Assembly (NCBI RefSeq): GCF_031451695.1
Contig: NZ_JARWAM010000003.1
Location: 303,163 to 367,162, forward strand
Length of the DNA: 64,000 nt
Reading direction: 5' to 3'
Source: Franzmannia qiaohouensis
GTDB taxonomy: Bacteria > Pseudomonadota > Gammaproteobacteria > Pseudomonadales > Halomonadaceae
Made by a program: the position numbers and the translations under genes. Shown here one piece after another: positions 51,485 through 60,798 of this stretch (position 1 is the first letter of the stretch; every line of letters begins with the position of its first letter). Below the pieces are notes generated by a model. The model made no database searches and was not told the DNA's origin. It worked only from the letters and a program-made list of their open reading frames with translations.

Positions 51485-52867
51485 TCAGGCGTTCAGCGGG
51501 GCGAGTGCCATGATCGCCTCGCGCTGGGCGTCCTTCTCGGCCTGGAGGGCGGCCTGCCAGGCGGCGATATCAGCGCTGGTGTCGGCGGGAGCCGCGCCGC
51601 TCTCGGCGAAGGCGGCCAGCCAGGCTTCCCGAGTGCAGAGGTCCTGGAGCTCCCCCAGTAGGGTCTGGCGCTGCTTCAGTTCGGCCAGCAGCGCACGCTG
51701 GCGCTTCGGTTCCAGCTCGGCCAGGTAACGGATGCGCTTCACGGTCTTGCGCAGGTCGTGGAAGGGCTGGTCCGGGGCCTTAAGCGAGAGAGCGACAAGG
51801 TCGCGGTTGTGGCCGGCGATGCGCTCGGCGAGTACCGCTTCGATCCGCGCCGGGGTTATCCGGGCCAGGGCTTCACGGAACGCTTCACCCTCGAGGTAGG
51901 CCTGCCAGGCATGCATCTCCACGGCATAGTCCGGCTGGCGAAGTTGCTGGCAGAGACGCTGATGCTCCCCGCGAGCCCGCTCGCTCAGCCAGCCGTGGAG
52001 GGCACGGCGCGTGCCCTCCTCTGCGGCGGGTGGCGCGGTTGCCAGGCGCGCCATGAAGACATCGAGGTCGCGCAGGTCGCTAGTGTCCTGGGCGCGCCGC
52101 TTGAGGTGCTTGAGGTGGCGTTTCAGGCCGGGCACCTTGTCGCGCCCAGGGGCGCGGGCGGTGGCGAGTAGCGCCTCGCCGATGGCGCGACTGCGGCGCA
52201 GGTTGACCCGGTACTGGTGCAGGAATTCGGGGTCGGCACCGGCCATCACCCCAGGCTCGAGGGCCCTGACCAGGGCGTAGAGATGCCCAAGCTGCATCTG
52301 GAGGCAGCCAGCCAGGTCGGCCTTGCCCTGCGCGCGCGGCGTGGGGGCACAGCGCTGAAAGAGCGCGTAGCTGGCCGCCGCCGGCACCAGGCTGGCGGCA
52401 AGCCGAGCGCAATCCGGCACGAGTGCCTGCCAAGGGACAGCCGGCAAAACGAGATGCAGCAGGCCGCCGGTGGGCAGCCGGTCTGGCGCGTCATGGCAGA
52501 GCCAACGGCCGAGCTCCACCAGGGCCGGGTTGTGGCCGATCACCAGCACCCGCTCGGTCGGGTCGGGAAGGCGCTTCACCCAGTCAAGCAGCGCCTCCCC
52601 CTCGAAGGCGTAGAGTGCATCCTGGCGGAGGGCCCGTGCGGCGAGGCCCAAGGTGGGTACGGCGGCTTCAAGGGCTACCAGGGTCTCCCAGGCCCGCCGC
52701 GCGCTGCTGACGTGGATCTCACCCGCCAGGGCGCCCCAGCGCTGCAGGGGGCCGGCCATGGCGGCGGCCTGTCGCTGCCCACACCGGCGCAGCGGCCGCT
52801 GGTGGTCGCTCATGTCGCCGCTAGCCTGGCGAGCCTTGGCGTGACGCATCAGGAAGAGGTGGCGCAT
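51485..52867 (-). CDS. SixA-type phosphatase fused to a CHAD domain
   Basis: 460 residues. The first 160 are a histidine phosphatase of the SixA type: LFLMRHAKA (catalytic RH), SSARRAWETL, and RVLVIGHNPALVEL. From about 185 on is a CHAD domain of paired helical repeats (HQYRVNLRRSRAIGEALL, FHDLRKTVKRIRYLAEL) with the conserved basic residues that bind polyphosphate. In other bacteria these are separate proteins. One chain linking polyphosphate binding to a phosphohistidine phosphatase is unusual but both halves look intact. Confidence 0.87.
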   Translation of the reverse strand: MRHLFLMRHAKARQASGDMSDHQRPLRRCGQRQAAAMAGPLQRWGALAGEIHVSSARRAWETLVALEAAVPTLGLAARALRQDALYAFEGEALLDWVKRLPDPTERVLVIGHNPALVELGRWLCHDAPDRLPTGGLLHLVLPAVPWQALVPDCARLAASLVPAAASYALFQRCAPTPRAQGKADLAGCLQMQLGHLYALVRALEPGVMAGADPEFLHQYRVNLRRSRAIGEALLATARAPGRDKVPGLKRHLKHLKRRAQDTSDLRDLDVFMARLATAPPAAEEGTRRALHGWLSERARGEHQRLCQQLRQPDYAVEMHAWQAYLEGEAFREALARITPARIEAVLAERIAGHNRDLVALSLKAPDQPFHDLRKTVKRIRYLAELEPKRQRALLAELKQRQTLLGELQDLCTREAWLAAFAESGAAPADTSADIAAWQAALQAEKDAQREAIMALAPLNA

Positions 52868-52932
52868 GACGGGTCTCCAGCAAGCCGCTCATGCTGCCAA
52901 GCTTAGGCCAACCCGGGGGCGCGCTCGACCTT

Positions 52933-53040
52933 CACCAGGGCTTCACCCTCGGCCCCGCCACCGGCGAGCTGCTCGCCCAGATGATGGATGGCGAAACGCC
53001 CGCGGTGGATATGGCCCCGTTCCGGGTCGATCGCTTCTGA
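52933..53040 (+). pseudogene. 3' remnant of a second dadA-type gene
   Basis: Reads HQGFTLGPATGELLAQMMDG then ETPAVDMAPFRVDRF and stop, the same 35 residues as the end of the gene at 48738, but with silent changes (for example in the codons of VDMAPFRVD). So it is not a fresh copy. The rest of the gene is gone. Confidence 0.85.
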
Positions 53041-53073
53041 AGGCAAGGCCATAATGAAAATGGGAGGCCTTTA

Positions 53074-56000
53074 TCAAGCCAGTGCCCACCCATTTGACAA
53101 TGCCTCGGCCTGCTTCAGCACCAGTTCGACGGCCTCAGGCGCCTTGTCGGGTGGGTACTTATAGCGCTGCAGTGTCCGCCGCACCAGGATACGCAGCCGA
53201 GCACGCACGCTCTCACGTACCTGCCAGTCAACGGTGGTGGACTTACGCAGCTTCTCGGTGACCTCCACAGCAAGCTTCTTCAGCGTCTCGTCGCCCAGCT
53301 CGCGCACAGCGCTCTCGTTGGTGGCCAGGGCGTCATAGAAGGCGATCTCGTCGGGGTTGAGTCCCAGGTTCTGCTCTCGCTCCATCTCGGCCTTGAACTG
53401 CTTGGCCATACTAATCAGCTCTTCGATCACCTGGGCGGTCTCAATGCCCCGGTTATGGTACTTGCGCAGCGTCTCCTGCAGGCGGTCGGAATACTTCTTC
53501 TCCTGCACCACATTGCTGCGAGTCTGCGCTTTGATGTCGTCCCGGAGCAGCTTCTCCAGCAACTCCACCGCCAGGTTGCGATAGGGCATCTGGCGCACAT
53601 CTTCGAGGAACTCGTCAGAGAGCAGCCCGATATTGGGCTTGTCGAGCCCGCACAGGGCAAAGACGTCGGCCACGCCCTCCGCCACCAGCGCATTGTCGAG
53701 TATCTGCTTGAGCGCCGAGTTCTTCTCCTCCTGGCTCAGCTTGTGATCGACGCTGGTCACCTTGGTAATGGCGGCCTTCACCGCAGAGAGAAAGGCGATC
53801 TCTTTGTGCAGGGCACGGGCTTCGTCGAGGGTGCCACACAGCGAATAGGCTTTGTTCATCGCCAGCACCGCATCCAGGAAACGCTTCTTGCCATCTTCCA
53901 GGCCGAGGATATAGTTGGCGGCGGGCACCAGCAGCTTCTGCGGATATTCTTCGAAACCGCCGTAATCGAAGCCCTCCCCCTTGGGTCCCTTGGCGAACAT
54001 GCCGTGGATGATGTCGAGCTTCTCCAGCAGCACCGCATAGGCCTCTTCGGCGCTGTGGGTCGGCGCACCACGCCCCTGGGATTCGGCATAGGTCTTCAGC
54101 GCCTGCTTCAATTCGTTGGCAATGCCGATGTAATCCACCACCAGGCCACCCGGCTTGTCCTTGAACACCCGGTTCACCCGAGCAATGGCCTGCATCAGGT
54201 TGTGGCCCTTCATCGGCTTGTCGACGTACATGGTATGACAGCAGGGCGCGTCGAAGCCGGTCAGCCACATGTCCCGTACGATCACCAGCCTGAGTGGATC
54301 GTCGGGGTTCTTGAAACGCGCCTCCAGGCGCTTCTTGGTCTTCTTGTTGTAGACGTGTGGCTGTAATAGCGCCTTGTCGGATGCGGAGCCGGTCATCACG
54401 ATCTTGATCGCGCCCTTTTCCGGATCGGGGTCATGCCACGCCGGGCGCAGCGCAGTAATCTCGTTGTAGAGATGGGCACAGATGTCGCGGCTCATGGCCA
54501 CGATCATCGCCTTACCGTCCATGGATTCGCTTCGCGTCTCGAAATGCGCGACCAGATCGGCAGCGACTTCCTTTAGACGCGGCCTGGCGCCGACCAGTTT
54601 CTCCAGTCGGCTCCACTCCCCCTTGGTACGCTCGCGGCGGCCGACATCCTCTTCGTCTTCGATGACCTCCTCGACTTGGTCGGAGAGCTGTTCGATCTCA
54701 TCGCGGTTGATCTCCAGCTTGGCCAGCCGCGACTCGTAGTAGATCGGCACCGTGGCACCGTCATCCACCGCATCCTGAATATCGTAGATGGAGACGTACT
54801 CGCCGAAGACGGCCCGGGTGTCCTTGTCCTCGTTAGCGATGGGCGTGCCAGTGAAGCCGATGAAGGCCGCATTGGGCAGCGCATCGCGCAAGTGCTTGGC
54901 GTAGCCGAAGGTGTAACGGCCATCCTGCTTGAGGGTGGCCTTGAGGCCGTATTGGCTTCGGTGCGCCTCGTCAGAGATCACCACCAGGTTATGGCGGTCA
55001 TTCAGCGCCGGGTGCTGCGACTCGCCTTCCAGCAGGGCGAACTTCTGTACCGTGGTGAAAATGATCCCACCCGACTCCCGCTCGGCAAGCAGATGACGCA
55101 GGGTGTCACGGTCATCGGCCTGCACCGGGTCCTGGCGTAGCAATTCGCGAGCAGCACTGAAGGTGCTGAACAGCTGGCCATCCAGATCGTTGCGATCGGT
55201 CACCACGATAAGCGTCGGATTGTTCATCTCCGGCTGCTGGAGCAGCTTACCCGCATAGCAGCACATGGAGATGCTCTTGCCAGAGCCCTGGGTATGCCAC
55301 ACTACCCCCGCCTTCTTGCTGCCGACGACGACTCGATCCGCATAGCTCGCTCTCCGCTCGCCGAGGTCGTCATTCCGCCGGGCGGCGATCACCGTGGCCT
55401 TGACCGCTTCACGCACGGCATGGAACTGGTGGTAGCCGGCGATCTTCTTGATCAGCTTCTCGGCATCGGTCTCGAACAGTACGAAGTAGCGGATGTAGTC
55501 GAGGAACAGCTCGCGGTCGAAGAAGCCACGCACCAGGGTCTCGAGCTGCCACTCCAGCAATGGCTTGTCGTCCTCGTGCTTGATGGTGCGCCAGGGCATA
55601 AAGCGCTCCTGGCTGGCGGTGAGCGAGCCCACCCGAGCGTTATAGCCATCGCTGACAACTAACGCCTCGTTGGTGGCGAACAGCTCGGGCAGCTCCTCCT
55701 TGTAGGTCTGGATCTGATGGTAGGCGTCCCAAACATCGGTGGATTCGCTAATGGGGCTCTTCAACTCCAGTACCGCCAACGGCAAGCCGTTGATAAAGAC
55801 CAGTACATCCGGACGGCGCAGCTGCTTGCCGCCGGCGATGGTGAACTGGTTGATGGCGCGGAAGCGGTTGGTCTCGATATGCGAAAAGTCGATCAGGAAG
55901 GCGTGGTCATGCACCTCCCGCTCATCGCGTTTGTAGGTCACCGGCACGCCTTCCAGCAGCAGGCGGTGGAAGGCCCGATTGCTTACCATCAAGTCGAGGC

Positions 56001-56229
56001 TCTCCGACTTCGCCACCCGGGCCAACACCTGCTCCACAGCGCTCTCCGGCAACTGTGGATTCAGACGTCGTACCGCCGCCTCGAGATCGCCCAGCAGCAG
56101 TACCTGGCGGTAGTCCTGGCGCTCTGGGGCATCGCCGTCGGGAGCAATATCCGGACCGTGGGAAATCTCCCAGCCATTGTCAGCGAACCACTCCAGGCAG
56201 AGCTGCTCCAGCTGGCTTTCACTGATCAT
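53074..56229 (-). CDS. hsdR: type I restriction enzyme subunit R
   Basis: 1051 residues. N-terminal PD-(D/E)XK nuclease with D141 (RPDVLVFING) and E155-x-K157 (AVLELKSP); then the superfamily-2 motor: Walker A GSGKS at 315-319, DEAH at 420-423 (VVISDEAHRSQYG), FTGTPIANED and a second RecA domain with MWLTGFDAP and QAIARVNR. C-terminal helical domain joins HsdS/HsdM. All residues look functional. Its ATG overlaps the AlbA_2 gene by 11 bases, last in the operon. Confidence 0.95.
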   Translation of the reverse strand: MISESQLEQLCLEWFADNGWEISHGPDIAPDGDAPERQDYRQVLLLGDLEAAVRRLNPQLPESAVEQVLARVAKSESLDLMVSNRAFHRLLLEGVPVTYKRDEREVHDHAFLIDFSHIETNRFRAINQFTIAGGKQLRRPDVLVFINGLPLAVLELKSPISESTDVWDAYHQIQTYKEELPELFATNEALVVSDGYNARVGSLTASQERFMPWRTIKHEDDKPLLEWQLETLVRGFFDRELFLDYIRYFVLFETDAEKLIKKIAGYHQFHAVREAVKATVIAARRNDDLGERRASYADRVVVGSKKAGVVWHTQGSGKSISMCCYAGKLLQQPEMNNPTLIVVTDRNDLDGQLFSTFSAARELLRQDPVQADDRDTLRHLLAERESGGIIFTTVQKFALLEGESQHPALNDRHNLVVISDEAHRSQYGLKATLKQDGRYTFGYAKHLRDALPNAAFIGFTGTPIANEDKDTRAVFGEYVSIYDIQDAVDDGATVPIYYESRLAKLEINRDEIEQLSDQVEEVIEDEEDVGRRERTKGEWSRLEKLVGARPRLKEVAADLVAHFETRSESMDGKAMIVAMSRDICAHLYNEITALRPAWHDPDPEKGAIKIVMTGSASDKALLQPHVYNKKTKKRLEARFKNPDDPLRLVIVRDMWLTGFDAPCCHTMYVDKPMKGHNLMQAIARVNRVFKDKPGGLVVDYIGIANELKQALKTYAESQGRGAPTHSAEEAYAVLLEKLDIIHGMFAKGPKGEGFDYGGFEEYPQKLLVPAANYILGLEDGKKRFLDAVLAMNKAYSLCGTLDEARALHKEIAFLSAVKAAITKVTSVDHKLSQEEKNSALKQILDNALVAEGVADVFALCGLDKPNIGLLSDEFLEDVRQMPYRNLAVELLEKLLRDDIKAQTRSNVVQEKKYSDRLQETLRKYHNRGIETAQVIEELISMAKQFKAEMEREQNLGLNPDEIAFYDALATNESAVRELGDETLKKLAVEVTEKLRKSTTVDWQVRESVRARLRILVRRTLQRYKYPPDKAPEAVELVLKQAEALSNGWALA

Positions 56230-58162
56230 GAACTGACTCCTCCGTGATATAGGCCTGCTGGGGGTGATTTGGCTTGGTCGGGTACAGCAGCTTGAGCCGT
56301 CGAGCTCTGACCATGGGCTGCAGATAATGCTTGCGCAAAGACTCCGCCGAGCGATTGAGCAAGCGAGTCAGTTCATCCAACCGTAATGGACACCGGCAGC
56401 AAAGGGCCAGGATGACTTCCTCCACCTGGGCCTTCGGCGCCTTGCCCTTCTCGGCGATGGGTCTCGCCAACTCTTGCAACGCCTCCCAAGGTCCGGAGCT
56501 CGCCTCCAAAGGTCCGGAGCTCGTCTCCAAAGGTCCGGAGCTCGCTTCCAAAGGTCCGGAGCTCGTGTCCAAAGGTTCAGAGTTAGCCTTGAAAGGTCCG
56601 GTGCTGACACCAGCGTCACCTTCTGCCATTTCCAGCTCGGTGAAGATATCCTCCAAATGCGCATCTGGTAGGAAATAGACCGTTCCCTGCCCGGCACCAT
56701 TGCGCAACATTAGCCCCTTTTCCACCAACCCCGAAAGGAGCTGGCTGAGATCGCGAGGGTGGATATCCAGGATGGACATCATTCGGCGATGATTCACGGC
56801 CTTTTCAATAACGGCAGTGACCAGGATCAGGCGCTCCTTGTCCGACAGGTCAGCGAAGACGCTCTCTCCCAAGGAGCCACGCAACTCTGCCAGGACGGAC
56901 TCCGGTACCAGGCTGAGCATATGCAGTTCCAAAAGGGTCTGGTCCGAGGGCGAGTGAGCCTCGCGAAGTACCGGCTTGCGCCAGTGCTGGCTCGACCAGC
57001 CTTGGAAGATCTTGGGCAGCCCCGAACCCGCATTCTCGCCCAGGCCGACATAACGAAACATGTTCTGCAGCAAGCGGTTACGGCAATCACTGTGGCCGCC
57101 TGCCATGGCCTGATCCGCCGGCACCCGCATCAGGCCGGGGTTGCGGAACCCGAACATATCCGGCCGCTTGACCACCAGAATCGAAGCCCGCCCGGTATAG
57201 TCTGCATGCACCAAGGTGTTGACCAAGGCCTCCCGTAGCGCCTTGTGGACCAGGGTATCGTCCTGACGCTGATCGCCCTCCAGCGCGAAAGGCACCTTGA
57301 GATCGGCGGTCAACTTGCGAATCACACGGCGATAGAAGTCGAACACGTTCCCCGACCAGCTGCCATCCAGAGTCAGCCGATCGACCCAGCGTAGCTCTGC
57401 CTTGGGCTCGGGTCGCTCCTGATAATCCAACATATAGTTGGGAAACGCCTCGATAATAGCGACCTGCTGGCCGAACATCAGTAGACCGGCACGGGTCAGC
57501 CCCGAGCGCCCCGTCTCCCGATCCCTGCGCCAGCCACCAATCTGATACAGGAATGCCTGGGCATCATGTTGGTTCCAGGGATGATCCGGCTGTAAATTGG
57601 CATACAACTGGCGGTACTGGTTGAAGCTCTCGACGTCCAGATCGTCCAGGCCGAAGCCTGGGAGGATCTCATTGTCGCGGCTGTCCTCAACCTGCTCGGC
57701 CAACATGCGGCGCACCTGCTCCTCGCCCAGGAGGTGATCGGTACTGTTGAAGCGGCGATAGGTGCCGGTCAGGGGATTGCCGCGCAGATAGACCGGCTTT
57801 TGCTGACGCGTCGCCGCCGGCACATGGATGTGCACGACGGACTTGCCATCGATCTCGAGAGTGCGCACCCAGCGGTCACGTAGCAGGTTAATACTGACCT
57901 TCTGGGAGTTATTGAGCCCCGTCCAGAGGTCATCGAGCACCTTCTGCGGATCGGCAACGCCGGCCAGCTCGAAGCGACCACCGGAGCGTTCCCGCACCCC
58001 CAGGAAAATATCGCCGCCTTGGGTATTGGCGAAGGCGCTATAAGTGGGCCAGAACTCCTTGGGCAGCGCCCCTTTGCCGTCACGCCCCTGGGCCAGTTTG
58101 CACTCCACGTCCACGCTCTCGCGCAGGGCGGCGATATCTTCCAGGGAGTCGATTTCAAGCAT
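56219..58162 (-). CDS. AlbA_2/GHKL-type ATP-binding protein inside the RM operon
   Basis: 647 residues. N-terminal AlbA_2 (Schlafen-like) domain with VECKLAQGRDGKG and SAFANTQGGDIFLGVRE (about 1-135); middle ATPase with REALVNTLVHADYTG (about 330-345) and NAGSGLPK; winged-helix linker; then six 7-residue repeats (SSGPLEA-type) at about 515-558; and a winged-helix end. Such proteins are regulators or RNA/DNA-targeting effectors and are often found inside type I loci. Overlaps DUF4268 by 8 bases and hsdR by 11. Confidence 0.87.
   Translation of the reverse strand: MLEIDSLEDIAALRESVDVECKLAQGRDGKGALPKEFWPTYSAFANTQGGDIFLGVRERSGGRFELAGVADPQKVLDDLWTGLNNSQKVSINLLRDRWVRTLEIDGKSVVHIHVPAATRQQKPVYLRGNPLTGTYRRFNSTDHLLGEEQVRRMLAEQVEDSRDNEILPGFGLDDLDVESFNQYRQLYANLQPDHPWNQHDAQAFLYQIGGWRRDRETGRSGLTRAGLLMFGQQVAIIEAFPNYMLDYQERPEPKAELRWVDRLTLDGSWSGNVFDFYRRVIRKLTADLKVPFALEGDQRQDDTLVHKALREALVNTLVHADYTGRASILVVKRPDMFGFRNPGLMRVPADQAMAGGHSDCRNRLLQNMFRYVGLGENAGSGLPKIFQGWSSQHWRKPVLREAHSPSDQTLLELHMLSLVPESVLAELRGSLGESVFADLSDKERLILVTAVIEKAVNHRRMMSILDIHPRDLSQLLSGLVEKGLMLRNGAGQGTVYFLPDAHLEDIFTELEMAEGDAGVSTGPFKANSEPLDTSSGPLEASSGPLETSSGPLEASSGPWEALQELARPIAEKGKAPKAQVEEVILALCCRCPLRLDELTRLLNRSAESLRKHYLQPMVRARRLKLLYPTKPNHPQQAYITEESVHDQ
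56490..56615 (-). repeat. six 21-bp tandem repeats in the AlbA_2 gene
   Basis: Units begin at 56490, 56511, 56532, 56553, 56574 and 56595. The first four are nearly the same (GGTCCGGAGCTCG core), the last two are diverged. The period is a multiple of three, so changes in copy number keep the reading frame. Confidence 0.9.
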
Positions 58163-59336
58163 CAGACACCTCGACCGACGGCCGCGTCGCCAGCTTCAGC
58201 TGCTGGTTGATCGCCTTCAACGGTTCGCGCAGTGCGCTTTCCAGCCGGGTCATATGTTGAACCATCCACTGGATCATGCCCGGCCAGTTGGCCTTGTCGT
58301 AACCATCAACCGGCTTCGCATACTGGATACGGCAGGCCTTCTTGTTCGGCAAGGGCAGCCAGTCGAGGCTATCGCCGAAGGCCTCCTCGATTTCTTCCCT
58401 GCTCGCGTTCAGCCTATCGAATACGAACTGATTCGCCTCGGCCTGGCTATTCTGCAGACTGAGCCCCACCCGAATCTCGTTCTTCCCGAATATCAGCTGA
58501 TAAGGCATGGCCGAGATTCCCGAGCCGGCACTCAGCCAGTGATCCTTGGCCGGGCTGATATTGTTGTACAGCGCACAGTTACTCTGGCTGAACGCCTCCA
58601 GCGCCTGCTCCCAGAAGGCCAGTCGCAGCGTATGGCGGTGTTTCTGCTCGGTGTCGGCGCTCTTCTCCTCGACCTCCTTGGCCACCATGCCGATCATGAA
58701 CTCGCTGGATTCCGGGGTCGGGATGATCTGCTCCACGTTGAGGAACAGCTCCTCACCGGCCTGATAGGGCGTCACCTTGAAGCATTGGCAGGCAATACCG
58801 AACTGGCTGAGCCAGAGCACGGTGTTGGTGACTTCCTTGCGGTAGCGGGCAGCAACGAAGATCAGGCGCTGGGTCTTGATGCGGTTGATCTGGGCGGCCT
58901 CCAGCCCATCCACCTCCAGAAACTCGATCAGGCTGTCTTCCGCGCTGGTGGTAGGCTGGCCGGTTTCCTGCACCTTCTGGTTCAGGTAACGCTGGTAGAT
59001 GTCGACTACCTGCGCCTTGCTCAGATTGGCGCAGTAGCCGGCGTATTTCAGCGCCTGCCACACCACGTCGCGACCGGTGTCATCGAGCTTGTTCTCGATG
59101 ATCACCAGATTGCCTTCCTTGTCGATGGCCAGCAGGTCCAACCGCTCGCGGGTGTCGTCGAAGCCGTCGAACTCCTTCTGGATGATCAGCAGCTCCTCGC
59201 CCTCCCCCTGAGCCAGCGCCTGCGGGCAATTCTCCAGCCACTCCTGCAGGTGCTTGCGCTCGGTAAAGCCCAGCTCGCCAAAGCGTCTGGCCTCCAGCGG
59301 CGCGATCCGGTTCTGGGCGGGATCGATCTTATACAT
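58155..59336 (-). CDS. DUF4268 nuclease-like protein inside the RM operon
   Basis: 393 residues. The N-terminal half reads LDLLAIDKEGNLVIIENKLDDTG (split here only in description: D, then E-N-K), which is a PD-(D/E)XK nuclease core like NucS, followed by VVWQALKYAGYCANLS. The C-terminal half is DUF4268 (FVFDRLNASREEIEEAFG, SLDWLPLPNKKACRI). Restriction-associated in many genomes; substrate unknown. Overlaps both neighbours by 8 bases, so it is part of the unit. Confidence 0.83.
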   Translation of the reverse strand: MYKIDPAQNRIAPLEARRFGELGFTERKHLQEWLENCPQALAQGEGEELLIIQKEFDGFDDTRERLDLLAIDKEGNLVIIENKLDDTGRDVVWQALKYAGYCANLSKAQVVDIYQRYLNQKVQETGQPTTSAEDSLIEFLEVDGLEAAQINRIKTQRLIFVAARYRKEVTNTVLWLSQFGIACQCFKVTPYQAGEELFLNVEQIIPTPESSEFMIGMVAKEVEEKSADTEQKHRHTLRLAFWEQALEAFSQSNCALYNNISPAKDHWLSAGSGISAMPYQLIFGKNEIRVGLSLQNSQAEANQFVFDRLNASREEIEEAFGDSLDWLPLPNKKACRIQYAKPVDGYDKANWPGMIQWMVQHMTRLESALREPLKAINQQLKLATRPSVEVSDA

Positions 59337-60798
59337 GGGCGACGTCCTGTAACTCGGCTACCGACTCCTCCGCATCGGGAATCGTCAGCTCGCCGGAGAG
59401 GAGTTTGGGGAGCAGGGTGTCGCGAAGCTCAGACAAGATATTAGACTCCAAGCGCAGCTCAATCTGTTTTTCCAGCATATTACCAAGCAGCTTTTCAGCA
59501 GCATCAATCACAGCTGCATCAGGTATGACACACAAGGCTGCTTTCAGATGCTCACGCTTGATATGGCCCATAGTCACAGCTTTGGCAGCAGCGATGCGCT
59601 GAAACCCCTCCAAATTGTGCTTGGTGAACTGGTAGTACAACCACTTAGGGTGGGTTTTCGAGGTCACCTTGAACAAGTGCTGATTGAGTGCAGCTTTGCC
59701 TCCGCACCATGTGTCGACCATCAATGATCCAGACCACGAGAAAACCACATCTCCATTGTCGATGATGCAGTCTGGCTTGATGTTGGGAGAAGCCTTCTCC
59801 TCGCCATCTGCGAAGCCCTTTTTAAGCTGGGCTATCTTCACGACAGGCAGATAGACATCTTCGTTCTCGGGACGATACTTCTGCAGAGCTAAGCCATTCT
59901 GGTACTTCGCAATCTCATCCAGTGCAAGGCACTTCCACCCCTCCGGGATCTCCCCCAGCTCACTCTCTTGCATCGCCGAGGGGAACAGCTCCGCGGTGGC
60001 CTTCAGCTCGGCATACTGCTCGGGGCTTTCGGCCTTCAAGCGCTCAAGCTGCTCAATGTTCTTGCCGGAAATGGCCTGCATGGCGGCCAGCAGGGAGTCC
60101 TCGTCGCCACCACCGGCTTCTAGCGCCGCCATCTTAGCCTTGACCGGCTCAAAGTCGACAAACCAGCTTTTGAAAGTGGCCTGAGCCACCTGCTCAAGGG
60201 TCTGATTGATCTGGTGGTTGAGTTGGATCTTTTCTCCAAGGACCCTAGCCTGTTGCGCGATAAAATTTTGAACCTCTATCGGCGGAACGATAATCGGAAG
60301 TTTAAGCTGCCCGGTGATTCCGAGGTATGCACGTGTCGAACCAGCCCCCGACCATTGCCCCAAGATAGTTTGAAACAGCGGAGAATCAAAATAGGCCTTA
60401 AGGTAAACCGCATTCAGGCTACTTGTATCAGTCACTCGGTAATAGGTGACTTGGGGAGTGAGAACAATGAACGGGTGCTCAGATGGTTGCACAATAGCAG
60501 TGCGCCCAATCGTTGCCTTGTGGGACAGCAATACATCTCCGGCAACTGCAAAGCCTTTCCGAAGCTCCTTAGCCTGAACATCAGAAATAAATTTGCATTT
60601 AGCCAGGTTTACATGGCCCTCATCAAGATCAGATGCCATGATGAACGGGACTCCATGATCAACATAGTCAGAGGCTTTCGGATGTATACCTCCGTGGTTA
60701 CCATCCAGAGGCTTCTCTATAACACCATCCGCAACCAATTCTGCAACGGTTACGATCCGCCATCCATCAGGGATGTATGCTGACTCATCAAAGTTCAT
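59329..60798 (-). CDS. hsdS: type I restriction-modification specificity subunit
   Basis: 489 residues from MNFDESAYIP at 60798 (11-base overlap with hsdM). Two target-recognition domains (about 1-190 and 275-455) separated by a conserved helical spacer (LEQVAQATFKSWFVDFEPVK, about 200-225) and a second one at the end (ELRDTLLPKLLSGEL). The stretches for the recognition domains (plus coordinates about 60250-60790 and 59440-59750) are richer in A+T than the spacers, as expected of swapped domains. Sets the DNA target; the target is unknown. Confidence 0.92.
   Translation of the reverse strand: MNFDESAYIPDGWRIVTVAELVADGVIEKPLDGNHGGIHPKASDYVDHGVPFIMASDLDEGHVNLAKCKFISDVQAKELRKGFAVAGDVLLSHKATIGRTAIVQPSEHPFIVLTPQVTYYRVTDTSSLNAVYLKAYFDSPLFQTILGQWSGAGSTRAYLGITGQLKLPIIVPPIEVQNFIAQQARVLGEKIQLNHQINQTLEQVAQATFKSWFVDFEPVKAKMAALEAGGGDEDSLLAAMQAISGKNIEQLERLKAESPEQYAELKATAELFPSAMQESELGEIPEGWKCLALDEIAKYQNGLALQKYRPENEDVYLPVVKIAQLKKGFADGEEKASPNIKPDCIIDNGDVVFSWSGSLMVDTWCGGKAALNQHLFKVTSKTHPKWLYYQFTKHNLEGFQRIAAAKAVTMGHIKREHLKAALCVIPDAAVIDAAEKLLGNMLEKQIELRLESNILSELRDTLLPKLLSGELTIPDAEESVAELQDVAHV

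Noticed and set aside
56490..56615. The 21-bp repeats as a CRISPR array
   Set aside because: Period is too short, there are no unique spacers, and the repeats are in frame inside a gene.
58044..59444. 466-codon plus-strand frame
   Set aside because: Antisense shadow of the DUF4268 gene; no ribosome site and no family likeness.
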